From NCBI GenBank assembly GCA_942493275.1, contig OW818687.1, forward strand, positions 620,001-684,000: DNA of 64,000 nt, written 5' to 3'. Below are positions 42,776 through 51,301 of the stretch, piece by piece. Made by a program: the position numbers and the translations under genes. Positions within the stretch are counted from its first letter, which is position 1. The number at the start of each line of letters is the position of its first letter. The notes under the pieces were generated by a model. The model saw only the letters and a list, made by a program, of their open reading frames with translations, had not been told where the DNA came from and did no database searches. This DNA comes from G942493275 sp942493275. GTDB taxonomy: Bacteria > Actinomycetota > Coriobacteriia > Anaerosomatales > PHET01.

Positions 42776-43428
42776 TACTCCACCGAGGCGAGACCGTGAC
42801 TGATGGCGTACTTGGTCAGAGTAACCAACGAGTCGATATTCAGCTTGGCGTAGACGTGGGCCCGGTGGGTCTCCACCGTCTTGGGGCTCAGGCGAAGCAT
42901 GCTGGCGATCTGCTTGGTGGAGAGCCCGGACGCCATGAGTTGGAGCGTCTGAATCTCGCGCGAACTGAGTGTCTGGGGGTCGGGTCGGGTGAGCGGCGTG
43001 CGCGAGCGCGAGGTGGTGCGTGGCGCATACACGTCAATCAGGACGCCGCCCTGCGAGACCGCGACGACAGCATCGACGAGCCGTGCGAAACCCCGATCGC
43101 GTAGGACGAATCCGGCTGCACCCGCGGAGAACATGTCGCCCATTACGGACTCGACTGCGTTCGCAGCCAGCGCGACGATACCGGGTGGCTCGGCCATGCA
43201 CTTCATTCTGAGCGCCAGCTGCGGCGCCGTGGGGCTCTTGGTATCGACATCGATCACGACGACGTCGGGCTCCAGCTCCGCACAGAGCGTCAACGCGTGC
43301 TCGCCATCCCCCGTATCTGCGATGAGCTCCACCACGGGGCACGACGTGAACAGCGCCCGCGTTCCCTCGCGAGATATCATGTGCGGGTCGACAAGCAGCA
43401 CCCGTGGAACAAGGCCGTGTGCGGCCAT
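42775..43428 (-). CDS. NarL/LuxR-family response regulator with atypical receiver
   Basis: 217 aa. Receiver domain with candidate phospho-Asp60 (VVVIDVD) and C-terminal LuxR helix-turn-helix (LSSREIQTLQLMASGLSTKQIA, LSPKTVETHRAHVYAKL). Two features differ from typical receivers: the acidic pair is Asp-Pro (LLVDPH) and the usual Lys of GYLLKD is Arg (GFVLRD). Phosphorylation may be altered. I prefer the ATG at 43428, 9 nt after AAGGAG, over two ATGs that abut the ribosome site. No kinase is adjacent. Confidence 0.85.
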   Translation of the reverse strand: MAAHGLVPRVLLVDPHMISREGTRALFTSCPVVELIADTGDGEHALTLCAELEPDVVVIDVDTKSPTAPQLALRMKCMAEPPGIVALAANAVESVMGDMFSAGAAGFVLRDRGFARLVDAVVAVSQGGVLIDVYAPRTTSRSRTPLTRPDPQTLSSREIQTLQLMASGLSTKQIASMLRLSPKTVETHRAHVYAKLNIDSLVTLTKYAISHGLASVE

Positions 43429-43489
43429 GACCATCATCTCCTTCCGGTGTCAGTCCGGCGCAAGTTGCGCACGGTGGGCAGAGTGCCGC

Positions 43490-43825
43490 TCATTCGCGGC
43501 GATCGATGTCGGAGGCGAGGGCAATCAGGCGATAGCCGAGGCCGATGAAGAAGAACACGGCGGCGAGCAGCAGCACGAGGTACTGCTCTCCGTCACCTCC
43601 GGGAATCACCGCGCCTTCCGCGTCCGCAGAGCCCGAGAAGGGCAGGAATGGCTCGGTGGCCTGATCGGAGGTGGTGGTCTCGGTGGTCACCGGAGCCGAC
43701 GAGCGGTTCTCAACGGCACAGGCGACGGTCCTCGGCGCCGCGACCACTGCCACCACGAAGGCCGCCGCCAGCGCCAGCCACAGCACCACCCTCGCAGCAC
43801 CGCATGACGCCCGCGTGAGATGCAT
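43490..43825 (-). CDS. small PFLPFSG-anchored surface protein, 111 aa
   Basis: Start at 43825 begins a signal peptide (helix about residues 12-30), then only about 30 residues of Thr/Ser-rich mature sequence with one Cys, PFLPFSG (LPFSG at 61-65), a Gly/Ala/Glu linker, a hydrophobic helix and a basic RRE end. The mature exposed part is tiny, so it may be a linker, a pilin-like cap or a signalling peptide precursor. It starts 2 nt after the stop of the GGDEF gene on the same strand and must be translationally coupled to it. Confidence 0.7.
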   Translation of the reverse strand: MHLTRASCGAARVVLWLALAAAFVVAVVAAPRTVACAVENRSSAPVTTETTTSDQATEPFLPFSGSADAEGAVIPGGDGEQYLVLLLAAVFFFIGLGYRLIALASDIDRRE

Positions 43826-43827
43826 GG

Positions 43828-44739
43828 TCACACCACGCTCGATGGGAGTTCGCACGAGTAGGCTGCCGGCGTCGGCAGCATGTCGCGCCTCGGACTCGCC
43901 GAGGGGGCTACGGCGCACCCGCACTCGCTGCGCTGCGCGACACACATCGCCCGGTCCGCCGCGACGAGAAGCGTCATCGCCGATGCGGCGGAGTCCGGAC
44001 ACACCGCGATGCCGATGCTGGGGGCGAGCGCCACATCCTCTGCGCCCTCTGCCGGAGACACGTCACGGAGCGCGTCGAGCAGGCGCTCCGCGATCAGTAC
44101 AGCTACCGGTGCCGCGGTCGACGGCAGAATGACGCCGAACTCCGAGTCACCCATGCGAGCGAGCACCGCTCTGTCGTGCAGCTGCTGCATGATCGCGTTG
44201 GTCGCCAGCAGCAGCAGGTTGTCGGCCGATCGATAGCCAAGCCGCCCGGCGACTTCCCTCACCCCAGCAAGGCTCACGATCAGCACGGACAGCTCCCGGC
44301 AGGTCGTCGAGGACCGCTGGATCTCCTGCTGCAGCTGCTCTTCGAACATGCGCCGGTTGTAGAGGCCCGTGACGTAGTCATGTGTCGCCTGGTAGAAGAG
44401 CCGGCGCTCACGACTCGTGCGAAAGGCCGCACCCCGCAGGAGCCACAGGCGACATCCATCGGCATCGATGCCGCCTTGTACCGTCACGTCGACGGGGTCG
44501 CGAAGAAACGCGTCAGTCGCGGGCCGGAGAACCCAGCTTCCGTCGCACTCCGTCGAGATTGCATCGTCGAGGTCGGTCGCCTTTGCGAACAACTCGGCTA
44601 CAGACCGACCGGGAATCCGCTCCGTGCCGAGCAAGCGTGCAGCCGAGGCGTTCGCACGAACGACCACGCCGTACGAGTCAACGCGAAGCACGCCGTCGGT
44701 CAGCAGATCCAGAAACGCTTCAGTATGAGGTCCGGGCAT
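43828..44739 (-). CDS. PAS-GGDEF protein with degenerate active site
   Basis: 303 aa. N-terminal PAS-like domain (LTDGVLRVDSYGVVVRANASA), a helical linker, then a GGDEF domain (HDYVTGLYNRRMFEE). The catalytic loop reads RMGDSEFGVIL: GGDEF is replaced by GDSEF, losing the acidic metal ligand, so diguanylate cyclase activity is unlikely. The region normally FKxxND is VREVAG, also degenerate. It may bind c-di-GMP or partner proteins. The start at 44739 has GGGGAGGAAATC upstream. It is in operon with the PFLPFSG protein. Confidence 0.85.
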   Translation of the reverse strand: MPGPHTEAFLDLLTDGVLRVDSYGVVVRANASAARLLGTERIPGRSVAELFAKATDLDDAISTECDGSWVLRPATDAFLRDPVDVTVQGGIDADGCRLWLLRGAAFRTSRERRLFYQATHDYVTGLYNRRMFEEQLQQEIQRSSTTCRELSVLIVSLAGVREVAGRLGYRSADNLLLLATNAIMQQLHDRAVLARMGDSEFGVILPSTAAPVAVLIAERLLDALRDVSPAEGAEDVALAPSIGIAVCPDSAASAMTLLVAADRAMCVAQRSECGCAVAPSASPRRDMLPTPAAYSCELPSSVV

Positions 44740-45054
44740 GATTTCCTCCCCGCTTGAGGCCCGATCACCAGGCAACACCCAGTGTCCGCCTCTCCGACCC
44801 GTCAAGAAATCGGGAGGTCCCTGAGATTTCGGGGCCGGATGAGGGTTTGGACTCAAAACCCGCACTCATCTGCGCGCGTGGCATAGGGGAAACCCCTAGA
44901 CGCCAGACATCCGGGGTCTCGCCGCATTACAGATGGTGCGCGCGTAGACGGCGCATTGTCTCCAGCGTCACGCGCGGCTAAGGGTATTACCCGATTTCTC
45001 TGAGGCCGCGCGTCCCGCATGCTGGATTGAAGGACAGCGAGAGGATCGGTTGTC
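44740..45054. promoter_or_regulatory. divergent regulatory gap with two dyads
   Basis: No gene is seen in these 315 nt. Two palindromes stand out: TAGGGG-AAA-CCCCTA (44884-44898) and GGGTA-T-TACCC (44982-44992), about 96 bp apart. They could be operator half-sites for the nearby LuxR-type regulator. No riboswitch core motif is present. Confidence 0.35.
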
Positions 45055-46263
45055 ATGCGCAACTTCAACAACGCGGACCACCACGCCACACCCGAGTGCG
45101 ACGCCGTGGACGCATCGATACGTTCCGCGCTCGATGCCTCACCGGTTGCCGCGATCGACGTCGTGTGCGCGGTGTGCACTGGCGCGACCTCGGAGTCCCA
45201 CCAACCCTCCGGAATCGTCCAGCGGGCCGACGGAGTGTGGACCGCGCAGGTACTGCATGCGAACGACATCGCATGGAGGCTGTTCGACGCGAACTCGGCA
45301 GAGAGCCTCGCTCGCCATCTCCAGAAAGAACTCGCCCGGGTCGAGGTTCAGATCACCCTGCTTGCCTGCCTGCGAACCGGCACGCTCCGTCACGCTTTCG
45401 GCATCGAGCTGTGCACGATGACGGGAGACTCGCTGCAGCTCAACCTGAGCGCAAACCGCATCGGCGGAACCGATGGGCTGCCAGCAAGGCTCGTGGTCTA
45501 CATGGAGGACCGGAGTGACCTCAAAGCCAGCCTGCGCAATCAGGATGCGTACCGCAACCAGCTCACCCACCTTGTCGAACGCCGCAACCAGGAGCTCATG
45601 CTGCTGCACAACCTCGCCAGCGACAGAACAAGGCTCATCGAAAATCTGCTGCTTACGCGCAGCCCGCATATCGTCTCGCACATGAGGCGCGTCTCGGTGC
45701 TCGCAGAGAGGATCGGCCGTCACCTGGGCCTGGATGGTCCAGAGCGAGCCGACGCAGTCTGCGCAGCCGCACTGCACGACGTCGGGGTCCTCAACGTCCC
45801 CTACGAGATCCTCGGCCGGAGCGGCCCACTCTCCGATGCGGAGTTCGCACTGGTACAGCAGCACCCGCTGCATTCATGCGACATCCTCGCGGCCGGCGGC
45901 TTCCCGGAGTCGGTGCTGCGAATAATCGCCGAGCACCACGAGCGCTGTGACGGAAGCGGTTATCCGCTGGGGGTGGAGGGTGATGACATCTGCCTCGGAG
46001 CCCGCATCCTGGCCGTCGCCGATGTGGTTGACGCCATGACTGCGCAGCGACCTCACCGACCATCGCTCGATCTCGAGAGCGCACTCGACGTCCTGAAGAC
46101 CGATGCGCACTGCTTTGATCCTCGGGTCGTCGATGCGTGCGTCGCCGTCCTCGAGTCCGGCGTGTCACTTGACGATGAGAGCTGCCTCGAGCCTGCCGCG
46201 CTGCACGTCCTGGCGCTCGATGCCACGTCGGCGGGCCATCAGTTCAACGGTCTGGTCTCATGA
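45055..46263 (+). CDS. HD-GYP-domain protein with substituted HD motif
   Basis: 402 aa. N-terminal 175 residues with PAS-like secondary structure, a coiled coil, then an HD-GYP domain: HD at about 241 (ALHDVGVLNVP) and HHERCDGSGYP at about 294. The conserved Lys after HDxG is Val, which may affect catalysis; the metal His/Asp residues remain. HD-GYP proteins degrade c-di-GMP, and some act on cGAMP. ATG has AGAGGATC upstream. The stop overlaps the next start (ATGA), pairing it with the GGDEF-EAL protein. Confidence 0.88.
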   Translation: MRNFNNADHHATPECDAVDASIRSALDASPVAAIDVVCAVCTGATSESHQPSGIVQRADGVWTAQVLHANDIAWRLFDANSAESLARHLQKELARVEVQITLLACLRTGTLRHAFGIELCTMTGDSLQLNLSANRIGGTDGLPARLVVYMEDRSDLKASLRNQDAYRNQLTHLVERRNQELMLLHNLASDRTRLIENLLLTRSPHIVSHMRRVSVLAERIGRHLGLDGPERADAVCAAALHDVGVLNVPYEILGRSGPLSDAEFALVQQHPLHSCDILAAGGFPESVLRIIAEHHERCDGSGYPLGVEGDDICLGARILAVADVVDAMTAQRPHRPSLDLESALDVLKTDAHCFDPRVVDACVAVLESGVSLDDESCLEPAALHVLALDATSAGHQFNGLVS

Positions 46264-48986
46264 ACACCCAGAGGCGCGGCGCGACGCTGTCATTGAGGTC
46301 GAACACGTACGCGTCCATCATGTGCTCGCTGCTCCTGGCGGTCGCCATCGTGTTCGCCGCGCTGGTCTACACCACGAGGGCCAACGTGGTCGCGAGTGAG
46401 CTGCGGGCCGCCAACGATCAGGCCAGCCGACTGCACGACACCGTCAACCATGAACTGGAGTCGCTCGATGTGCTCGCCTTCGACTGGGCGCGCTGGGACG
46501 AGGCCTACGCCTACACGAACGGCGAGAACCCGGAGTTCGTCCAGGAGTACCTGCGAAACTCGTGGAACGAAATCGCGAATGTGCACCTCGTGATAATCAC
46601 AAACGAAGACGGCCGAGTCCTGTTCTCTTGGCAGGACGAGCCTTTTCCCGAGGCGAGTTTCCCTCAGTCCGACATCCTGGCAGCACCCGCCGACTCGAGC
46701 GGATTCATAGTGTCGGGACCCTCGGTGATGATGGTGTCGTCCCAGCCGATTGAGCGCGCGGCCGGGGGCGAGCCGAAGGGCAGGTTCGTGTTCGGGAAGC
46801 TGCTCGACTTGAAGGAGATGGCGAGGCTCTCCGGCATCGACGGCGCCCCCACGGTGACCCCCGCGAGCACCGCGTCCAGCGGCTTCACCGGAGAGGTCAC
46901 ACCTGCATCGCCCACACGCGCCAAGCTCACTCGCCCTCACAACCTCACGGTGTACTCGCTCGTATGTCAGCCGTCGGGCCGACCCGCAGGCGTGATAGCC
47001 GCGCCGGTGAGCTCGGTCGGCTACGAGGGCGCGCCGCGGCTCGTCTCGGGAATCGTCGCCACACTGCTGATCGTCGGCATCACGTGGGGGGCGGTGACCG
47101 TCGGACTGGTCGAGCGCTTCTCCCTCTCACGCATCTCGTGGCTGAAAGCGGGCGTGTTTGCACTCGGTGAGCGACAAGGCGAGGCATTGAGGCTCCGGCT
47201 GGACTCGGCACATGCCGAGGATGAGATCTCAAGCGTCGCAGCCGAGATCAACGTGATGCTGGACAAGCTGGAGGAAGCACGGACGGCCGAGCGCCAGAGC
47301 GAAATGCGCTGCGCAGCGCTCATCGAGAACATGGTGGATGCGGTGATAGTCCTCGACAGCACCGGCAGGATCGCGTTCGCGAGCCGGCAGGCGACCCGGC
47401 TGACCGGCCGTAGCGCCGAGGAACTCATGCAGATGTCCTACACCGAGGTTTTCGGGACTTCTGTGGACGACGAGTTGGAAGACCTGCTCACGCAGGTCCT
47501 CGACTCGCGCAAGGGCATCACACTCGAGGCTGCGGTAAGGACCGCGGACGGCCGCACGACGCCCGTGGAGCTCTCAGTCTCGCAGTTCATCGAGGGCGAC
47601 TCGATCGAGGCGGTCCAGTTGATTGCCCGCGACATCACCGACCGCAAGCGCTTCGAGGCGCAACTGCTCAGACTCGCGAACCACGACCACCTGACCGGGC
47701 TCTTCAACCGCAAGCGGTTCGAGGAGGAGTTGAGCCGGGAACTCGCGGAGTCGACCCGCCGCGGAACGTCGGGCGCGCTGCTCTGGCTCGACCTCGACAG
47801 GTTCAAGGAGATCAACGACGCATTCGGGCACCACGCCGGAGATGCGGTGCTTACCGCCCTCGCCGATGCGCTGAGGGGTGCCTGCCGGGCAGAGCAGCCG
47901 GTGGGGCGCCTCGGCGGAGACGAGTTCGCGGTGCTGGTGCCCCACTGCACCCTCGACGAAGCAAAGGTGGCCGCGAAGCGCATCCTCGAGGCCATCCGGG
48001 GCACCTCGGTCCTCCACGAGGGCCAGCCCATCCACCTGACCGCCAGCCTCGGAATCGCCCTCTACCCCAATGACGGCATCACCGTAGAGGACCTGCTCTC
48101 CCACGCAGATCTTGCGATGTACAAGGCCAAACAAGGCGGGGCGAACCAGTGCAGGCACTACGCTCTTTCGGATGATCGTCAGGCTGAGGTCACCGAGCGC
48201 CATGCGTGGGCGACGAGACTGGAGCGCGCACTGCAGGAGGACGGCCTGGTCGCATACAGCCAGCCGGTGCTTGACCTCCACTCCGGCCTCACGCTCCGAC
48301 ACGAACTCCTCATTCGCCTTCGTGAGGATGGGAGGATCATCGAGCCCGCCGAGTTCCTCGAACACGCCGAGAGCCTCTCGCTCGTCAACGACATCGACCG
48401 GTGGATGGTCACGGAGGCCATGTCGCTCGTGCGCAGCCGCATCAGCGGGGACTCGCCCGTGAGCGTCGCGGTGAACCTCTCCGGCAACGCCTTCGCGGAC
48501 CGCGACTTCCTGGACTTCATCGAGAGGTCCGTGCTCGAGGACGACACGATCTCCCGGCACCTTGCCTTCGAGATCACGGAGACGGCGCTTATCCGCCATA
48601 TGGCGGTAGCCGTCGCATTCATCAAAAGGCTGCAGGCCGCGGGCTGCTCGGTGTGCCTTGACGACTTCGGCAGCGGGTTCAGCTCCTTCTACTACCTGAG
48701 GAACCTGCCGGTCGGCGTGCTGAAGATCGACCGAGAGCTCACGCACAACCTCACCACGGACCGCAAGAACCAGCACCTGGTCAGGGCCATCGTGGAGCTG
48801 TCCCACGGCCTCGGAATGACCTCTACCGCCGAGGGAGTCGAGAGCGCGGAGATGCTCGAACTGCTGATGGAGATGGGCGTCGACTCCGCACAGGGCTACT
48901 TCATCGGGAGGCCGCGCCCCGCGCGAGAGGCGCTCAGTCAAGCGGATGACATCACGATGACGAGCCTGAGGGCGATCGATGTATGA
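46260..48986 (+). CDS. CHASE4-PAS-GGDEF-EAL membrane protein
   Basis: 908 aa. One helix near the N-terminus, an extracytoplasmic CHASE4 domain (FDWARWDEAYAYTNG), a second helix near residue 265, a HAMP-like linker, PAS (about 350-465), GGDEF with intact RLGGDEF (about 552), and EAL domain where EAL reads ELL (RHELLIRL, about 682). The remaining EAL catalytic motifs are present: NLSGNAF, FEITET, DDFGSGFSS, KIDRE and QGYFIGRP. It can probably both make and degrade c-di-GMP; the net direction is not predictable. Confidence 0.93.
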   Translation: MNTQRRGATLSLRSNTYASIMCSLLLAVAIVFAALVYTTRANVVASELRAANDQASRLHDTVNHELESLDVLAFDWARWDEAYAYTNGENPEFVQEYLRNSWNEIANVHLVIITNEDGRVLFSWQDEPFPEASFPQSDILAAPADSSGFIVSGPSVMMVSSQPIERAAGGEPKGRFVFGKLLDLKEMARLSGIDGAPTVTPASTASSGFTGEVTPASPTRAKLTRPHNLTVYSLVCQPSGRPAGVIAAPVSSVGYEGAPRLVSGIVATLLIVGITWGAVTVGLVERFSLSRISWLKAGVFALGERQGEALRLRLDSAHAEDEISSVAAEINVMLDKLEEARTAERQSEMRCAALIENMVDAVIVLDSTGRIAFASRQATRLTGRSAEELMQMSYTEVFGTSVDDELEDLLTQVLDSRKGITLEAAVRTADGRTTPVELSVSQFIEGDSIEAVQLIARDITDRKRFEAQLLRLANHDHLTGLFNRKRFEEELSRELAESTRRGTSGALLWLDLDRFKEINDAFGHHAGDAVLTALADALRGACRAEQPVGRLGGDEFAVLVPHCTLDEAKVAAKRILEAIRGTSVLHEGQPIHLTASLGIALYPNDGITVEDLLSHADLAMYKAKQGGANQCRHYALSDDRQAEVTERHAWATRLERALQEDGLVAYSQPVLDLHSGLTLRHELLIRLREDGRIIEPAEFLEHAESLSLVNDIDRWMVTEAMSLVRSRISGDSPVSVAVNLSGNAFADRDFLDFIERSVLEDDTISRHLAFEITETALIRHMAVAVAFIKRLQAAGCSVCLDDFGSGFSSFYYLRNLPVGVLKIDRELTHNLTTDRKNQHLVRAIVELSHGLGMTSTAEGVESAEMLELLMEMGVDSAQGYFIGRPRPAREALSQADDITMTSLRAIDV

Positions 48987-49887
48987 CCAGCCCAAAGCGT
49001 CAGTCCGGACGCGAGTCACGCTGCTCGTAAGCATCTCGCTGATCCTCATGCAGGGCGTGCTGGTCTCTGCGTTCGAGATGACCGATACCCTGAGGCAGGT
49101 CTCGTTGGCCCTCACGGTCGTCTCCCTTGCGGTGGCCCTCGCGATGATGCTGTGGGCTTGCACTCAGGTACGCGGAGCGCTCGCACCCAAGCGTAACTCA
49201 GCGATCATTGCGATTGCCGGCGCCACGATACGTGCCGCGGCGCTCGCTCCACTGATTCTTCAGGATGCGCGACTCACGGGCGGACTTCTCAGTTCCTCGG
49301 CCATGACGTGGCTCACGATCGGCTACGCCCTGCTCTTTGCCGGCTTCATCATGATGGTCGCGGACACCGCTCACGAGTCCCCCATCCTGCTCCCTGCGGC
49401 AATCTCCATCGGGTGCGCGATCGCAGTGTTCGGAGCGTTCTGCTTCGCCACATTCGGTCCCGTGCCAGGCATGCCGACGGAGTTCACGCCGCGTGACCGG
49501 CTCGCACTCGGGTTACTAACCGCAGACGTCTCGCTTGCGGCGCTGGCAACCACCATCGCGCTCGCGAGCCTCTCGCGCCAGAAGGGCGTCCTGACCCGTC
49601 CATGGCTATGGGTCGCCACTGGAGTGGTGCTCGCCGCCATGGGAGACTCGGTGCAGCCGCTCCTGAGCCTTGAGGACACCGCGCTCTACACAGGGCTGCT
49701 GTGGGTGTTCGGCTACGCGCTGATCGCGTACGGGGCATCATTCCTGATCGACGTGATCCGATGGAGCGAGTCTGGACCTCAGGCACGCGCGTCCCTGCTG
49801 TACCGACCTGCAGCTGCGCCTGCCGACGCCGGGGCCGCGCACTCGTGGGGTACGTCCGCAATCGACACACCTGCGAATGTGGAGTAG
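48979..49887 (+). CDS. multi-pass membrane protein, 302 aa
   Basis: Not recognised. About eight hydrophobic helices alternate with short loops and the C-terminal 40 residues are soluble and Ala/Pro-rich. No GGDEF, kinase or transporter motif is visible; the layout resembles membrane sensor modules such as MASE/7TM domains without an output domain. It overlaps the CHASE4-GGDEF-EAL gene by 8 nt, so it is co-translated and may work with that protein. Confidence 0.65.
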   Translation: MYDQPKASVRTRVTLLVSISLILMQGVLVSAFEMTDTLRQVSLALTVVSLAVALAMMLWACTQVRGALAPKRNSAIIAIAGATIRAAALAPLILQDARLTGGLLSSSAMTWLTIGYALLFAGFIMMVADTAHESPILLPAAISIGCAIAVFGAFCFATFGPVPGMPTEFTPRDRLALGLLTADVSLAALATTIALASLSRQKGVLTRPWLWVATGVVLAAMGDSVQPLLSLEDTALYTGLLWVFGYALIAYGASFLIDVIRWSESGPQARASLLYRPAAAPADAGAAHSWGTSAIDTPANVE

Positions 49888-50313
49888 CCGGACTCGCTCA
49901 GCTGACCCGCCGCAGAGGAACCGATGGCGTCAGTCGAAGCATCAGGGGGCGCATTTCGACTGACGCCATCGTGCGGGGGTGCCTCCAGAGGTCGCCAGGC
50001 GCGACCGGCACCACCCCTTCGCGCTCCCTGCCGGATCACCAGAGCCGACGCGTGCCGGAAGCGATGAGCACAGCGGCATTCGCTCAATCAGGCGTGTGGC
50101 CGCCCGTGTGGGGTGAGCGAGTACCGACAGCGGCCGGCGATCGACGTGCAGGGAACTCAAATCGTGGCGACGACTGACACGGGGGACTCGGGGCAGCCCG
50201 CGTATCGTCATCCGTGATCCACAAGTCGATTAACCCATGCGAGCACCAGCATGCACAATCAGGGATTACCCTGAGATCCTCGCACACGGCGGACGTGCCG
50301 CGACTCCTGGCGC
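49888..50313. other. intergenic stretch without a convincing gene
   Basis: Frames here give low-complexity Arg-rich translations and I see no gene. The notable contents are the 17-bp inverted repeat at 49922-49971 and a dyad TCAGGG-ATTA-CCCTGA at 50259-50274. Confidence 0.6.
49922..49971. repeat. perfect 17-bp inverted repeat with 16-nt loop
   Basis: CGATGGCGTCAGTCGAA (49922-49938) and its exact complement (49955-49971). It lies 35 nt after the stop of the membrane protein. There is no T-tract, so a simple terminator is not obvious. Confidence 0.85.
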
Positions 50314-50418
50314 TCAGAAGACGCCGGCGCGAACGCACAGCACAACGAAGGCGATGGTTGCCACAGACGCCAGCACCAGACACAATGCAGCCGCCGTGCG
50401 GAAGAATCGCGAACTCAC
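50314..50418 (-). CDS. predicted 34-aa single-helix membrane peptide
   Basis: A GTG start has GAGGGGAG six nucleotides upstream. The product begins with SSRFFRTAAA, has one hydrophobic helix of about 20 residues (residues 8-29) and ends CVRAGVF. It lies 76 nt downstream of the GNAT gene on the same strand. Short length means chance cannot be excluded, but the ribosome site, basic N-terminus and helix fit a small membrane protein. It could be a toxin-like, regulatory or structural peptide. Confidence 0.4.
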   Translation of the reverse strand: MSSRFFRTAAALCLVLASVATIAFVVLCVRAGVF

Positions 50419-50494
50419 GCTGCACTCCCCTCGTACGGGCCGACACCACATCATGGCCTCGACACTCGTCGAGCGGTATCAGGAGAAGCCTGAA

Positions 50495-51301
50495 TCAGCC
50501 AGCGGCGCCAAGCGCGTAGCGCACCGGAAGCTCGATCATGCCGCACCTTTGGTACAGAGCCCGAGCTCCGGCGTTGCCCTCCTGAGTGCACAGCACGACC
50601 GCGTGGGCTCCCCGGCGCGCGGCATGCGCCGCCTGCTCGGCGAGCATCGTCCGAGCCACCCCCCTCGCCCGCGCCTCCGGCGCGACCGCGATCCGCCCGA
50701 GTGTGGCCGAGCGGCCGTACACAGACAGCGTCGAGTAGCCAACGATGCCCCCGTCGACCATGGCGACGGCCAGCCGCTCACGCGCCAGGACGGTGCGAAA
50801 CTCGCCGGGACCGTAGCCCCAGAAGGCGTCAAAGCACGCGCGGTCAATGCTCAGCAGGTCCTCGATGTCGGCCGGCGAGCCGGGCCGAATCGACACGCCC
50901 GCGGGTTCTGTCGCGCTGAGCGACTCGACCAGCCCCTGCAGGGCCACGAGAGACTCGACGACGGTCATCCCCGCATCCAGGTACGGCGCGAACTCATCGG
51001 TGGCCACCAGCGGAGACAGCACGCGGACATAGCCCTGCCCCCTTGCGACCGAAAGCGCATGCTCGATCGCCTCGGAGGTCCGGGATGCGCTACCCCAGCG
51101 GCCCTTGATCCACAGGAGATTCTGGCCCTCCCGCCACTCGTCGAGCACCATCGCCTCCCCCGCGTCTGAAGCCCGCACGCGCCATGGGCCCGCATCGCGG
51201 TATGCCGAGAACTCCGCGGCGGAGGCGAAGAGTCTCGCGGCCTTGACCGCAGGCCAGAGCCTCGCGATCTCGTCGTCGCGCGCCGGCCTCAGCGAGCTCA
51301 C
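50495..51301 (-). CDS. GNAT N-acetyltransferase with two GNAT-like halves
   Basis: 268 aa. The C-terminal half (about 140-268) is a complete GNAT domain with the acetyl-CoA loop LGRIAVAPEARARGVARTML and a C-terminal GNAGARALYQRCGM. The N-terminal half has GNAT-like secondary structure but no clear acetyl-CoA loop. Substrate unknown. The GTG start overlaps the stop of the TSUP gene (GTGA), so it is translationally coupled. Confidence 0.88.
   Translation of the reverse strand: MSSLRPARDDEIARLWPAVKAARLFASAAEFSAYRDAGPWRVRASDAGEAMVLDEWREGQNLLWIKGRWGSASRTSEAIEHALSVARGQGYVRVLSPLVATDEFAPYLDAGMTVVESLVALQGLVESLSATEPAGVSIRPGSPADIEDLLSIDRACFDAFWGYGPGEFRTVLARERLAVAMVDGGIVGYSTLSVYGRSATLGRIAVAPEARARGVARTMLAEQAAHAARRGAHAVVLCTQEGNAGARALYQRCGMIELPVRYALGAAG

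Noticed and set aside
49701..50177. 158-codon + strand frame across the end of the membrane protein gene into the intergenic stretch
   Set aside because: Arg/Thr-rich, no start signal, and out of frame with the real gene it overlaps.
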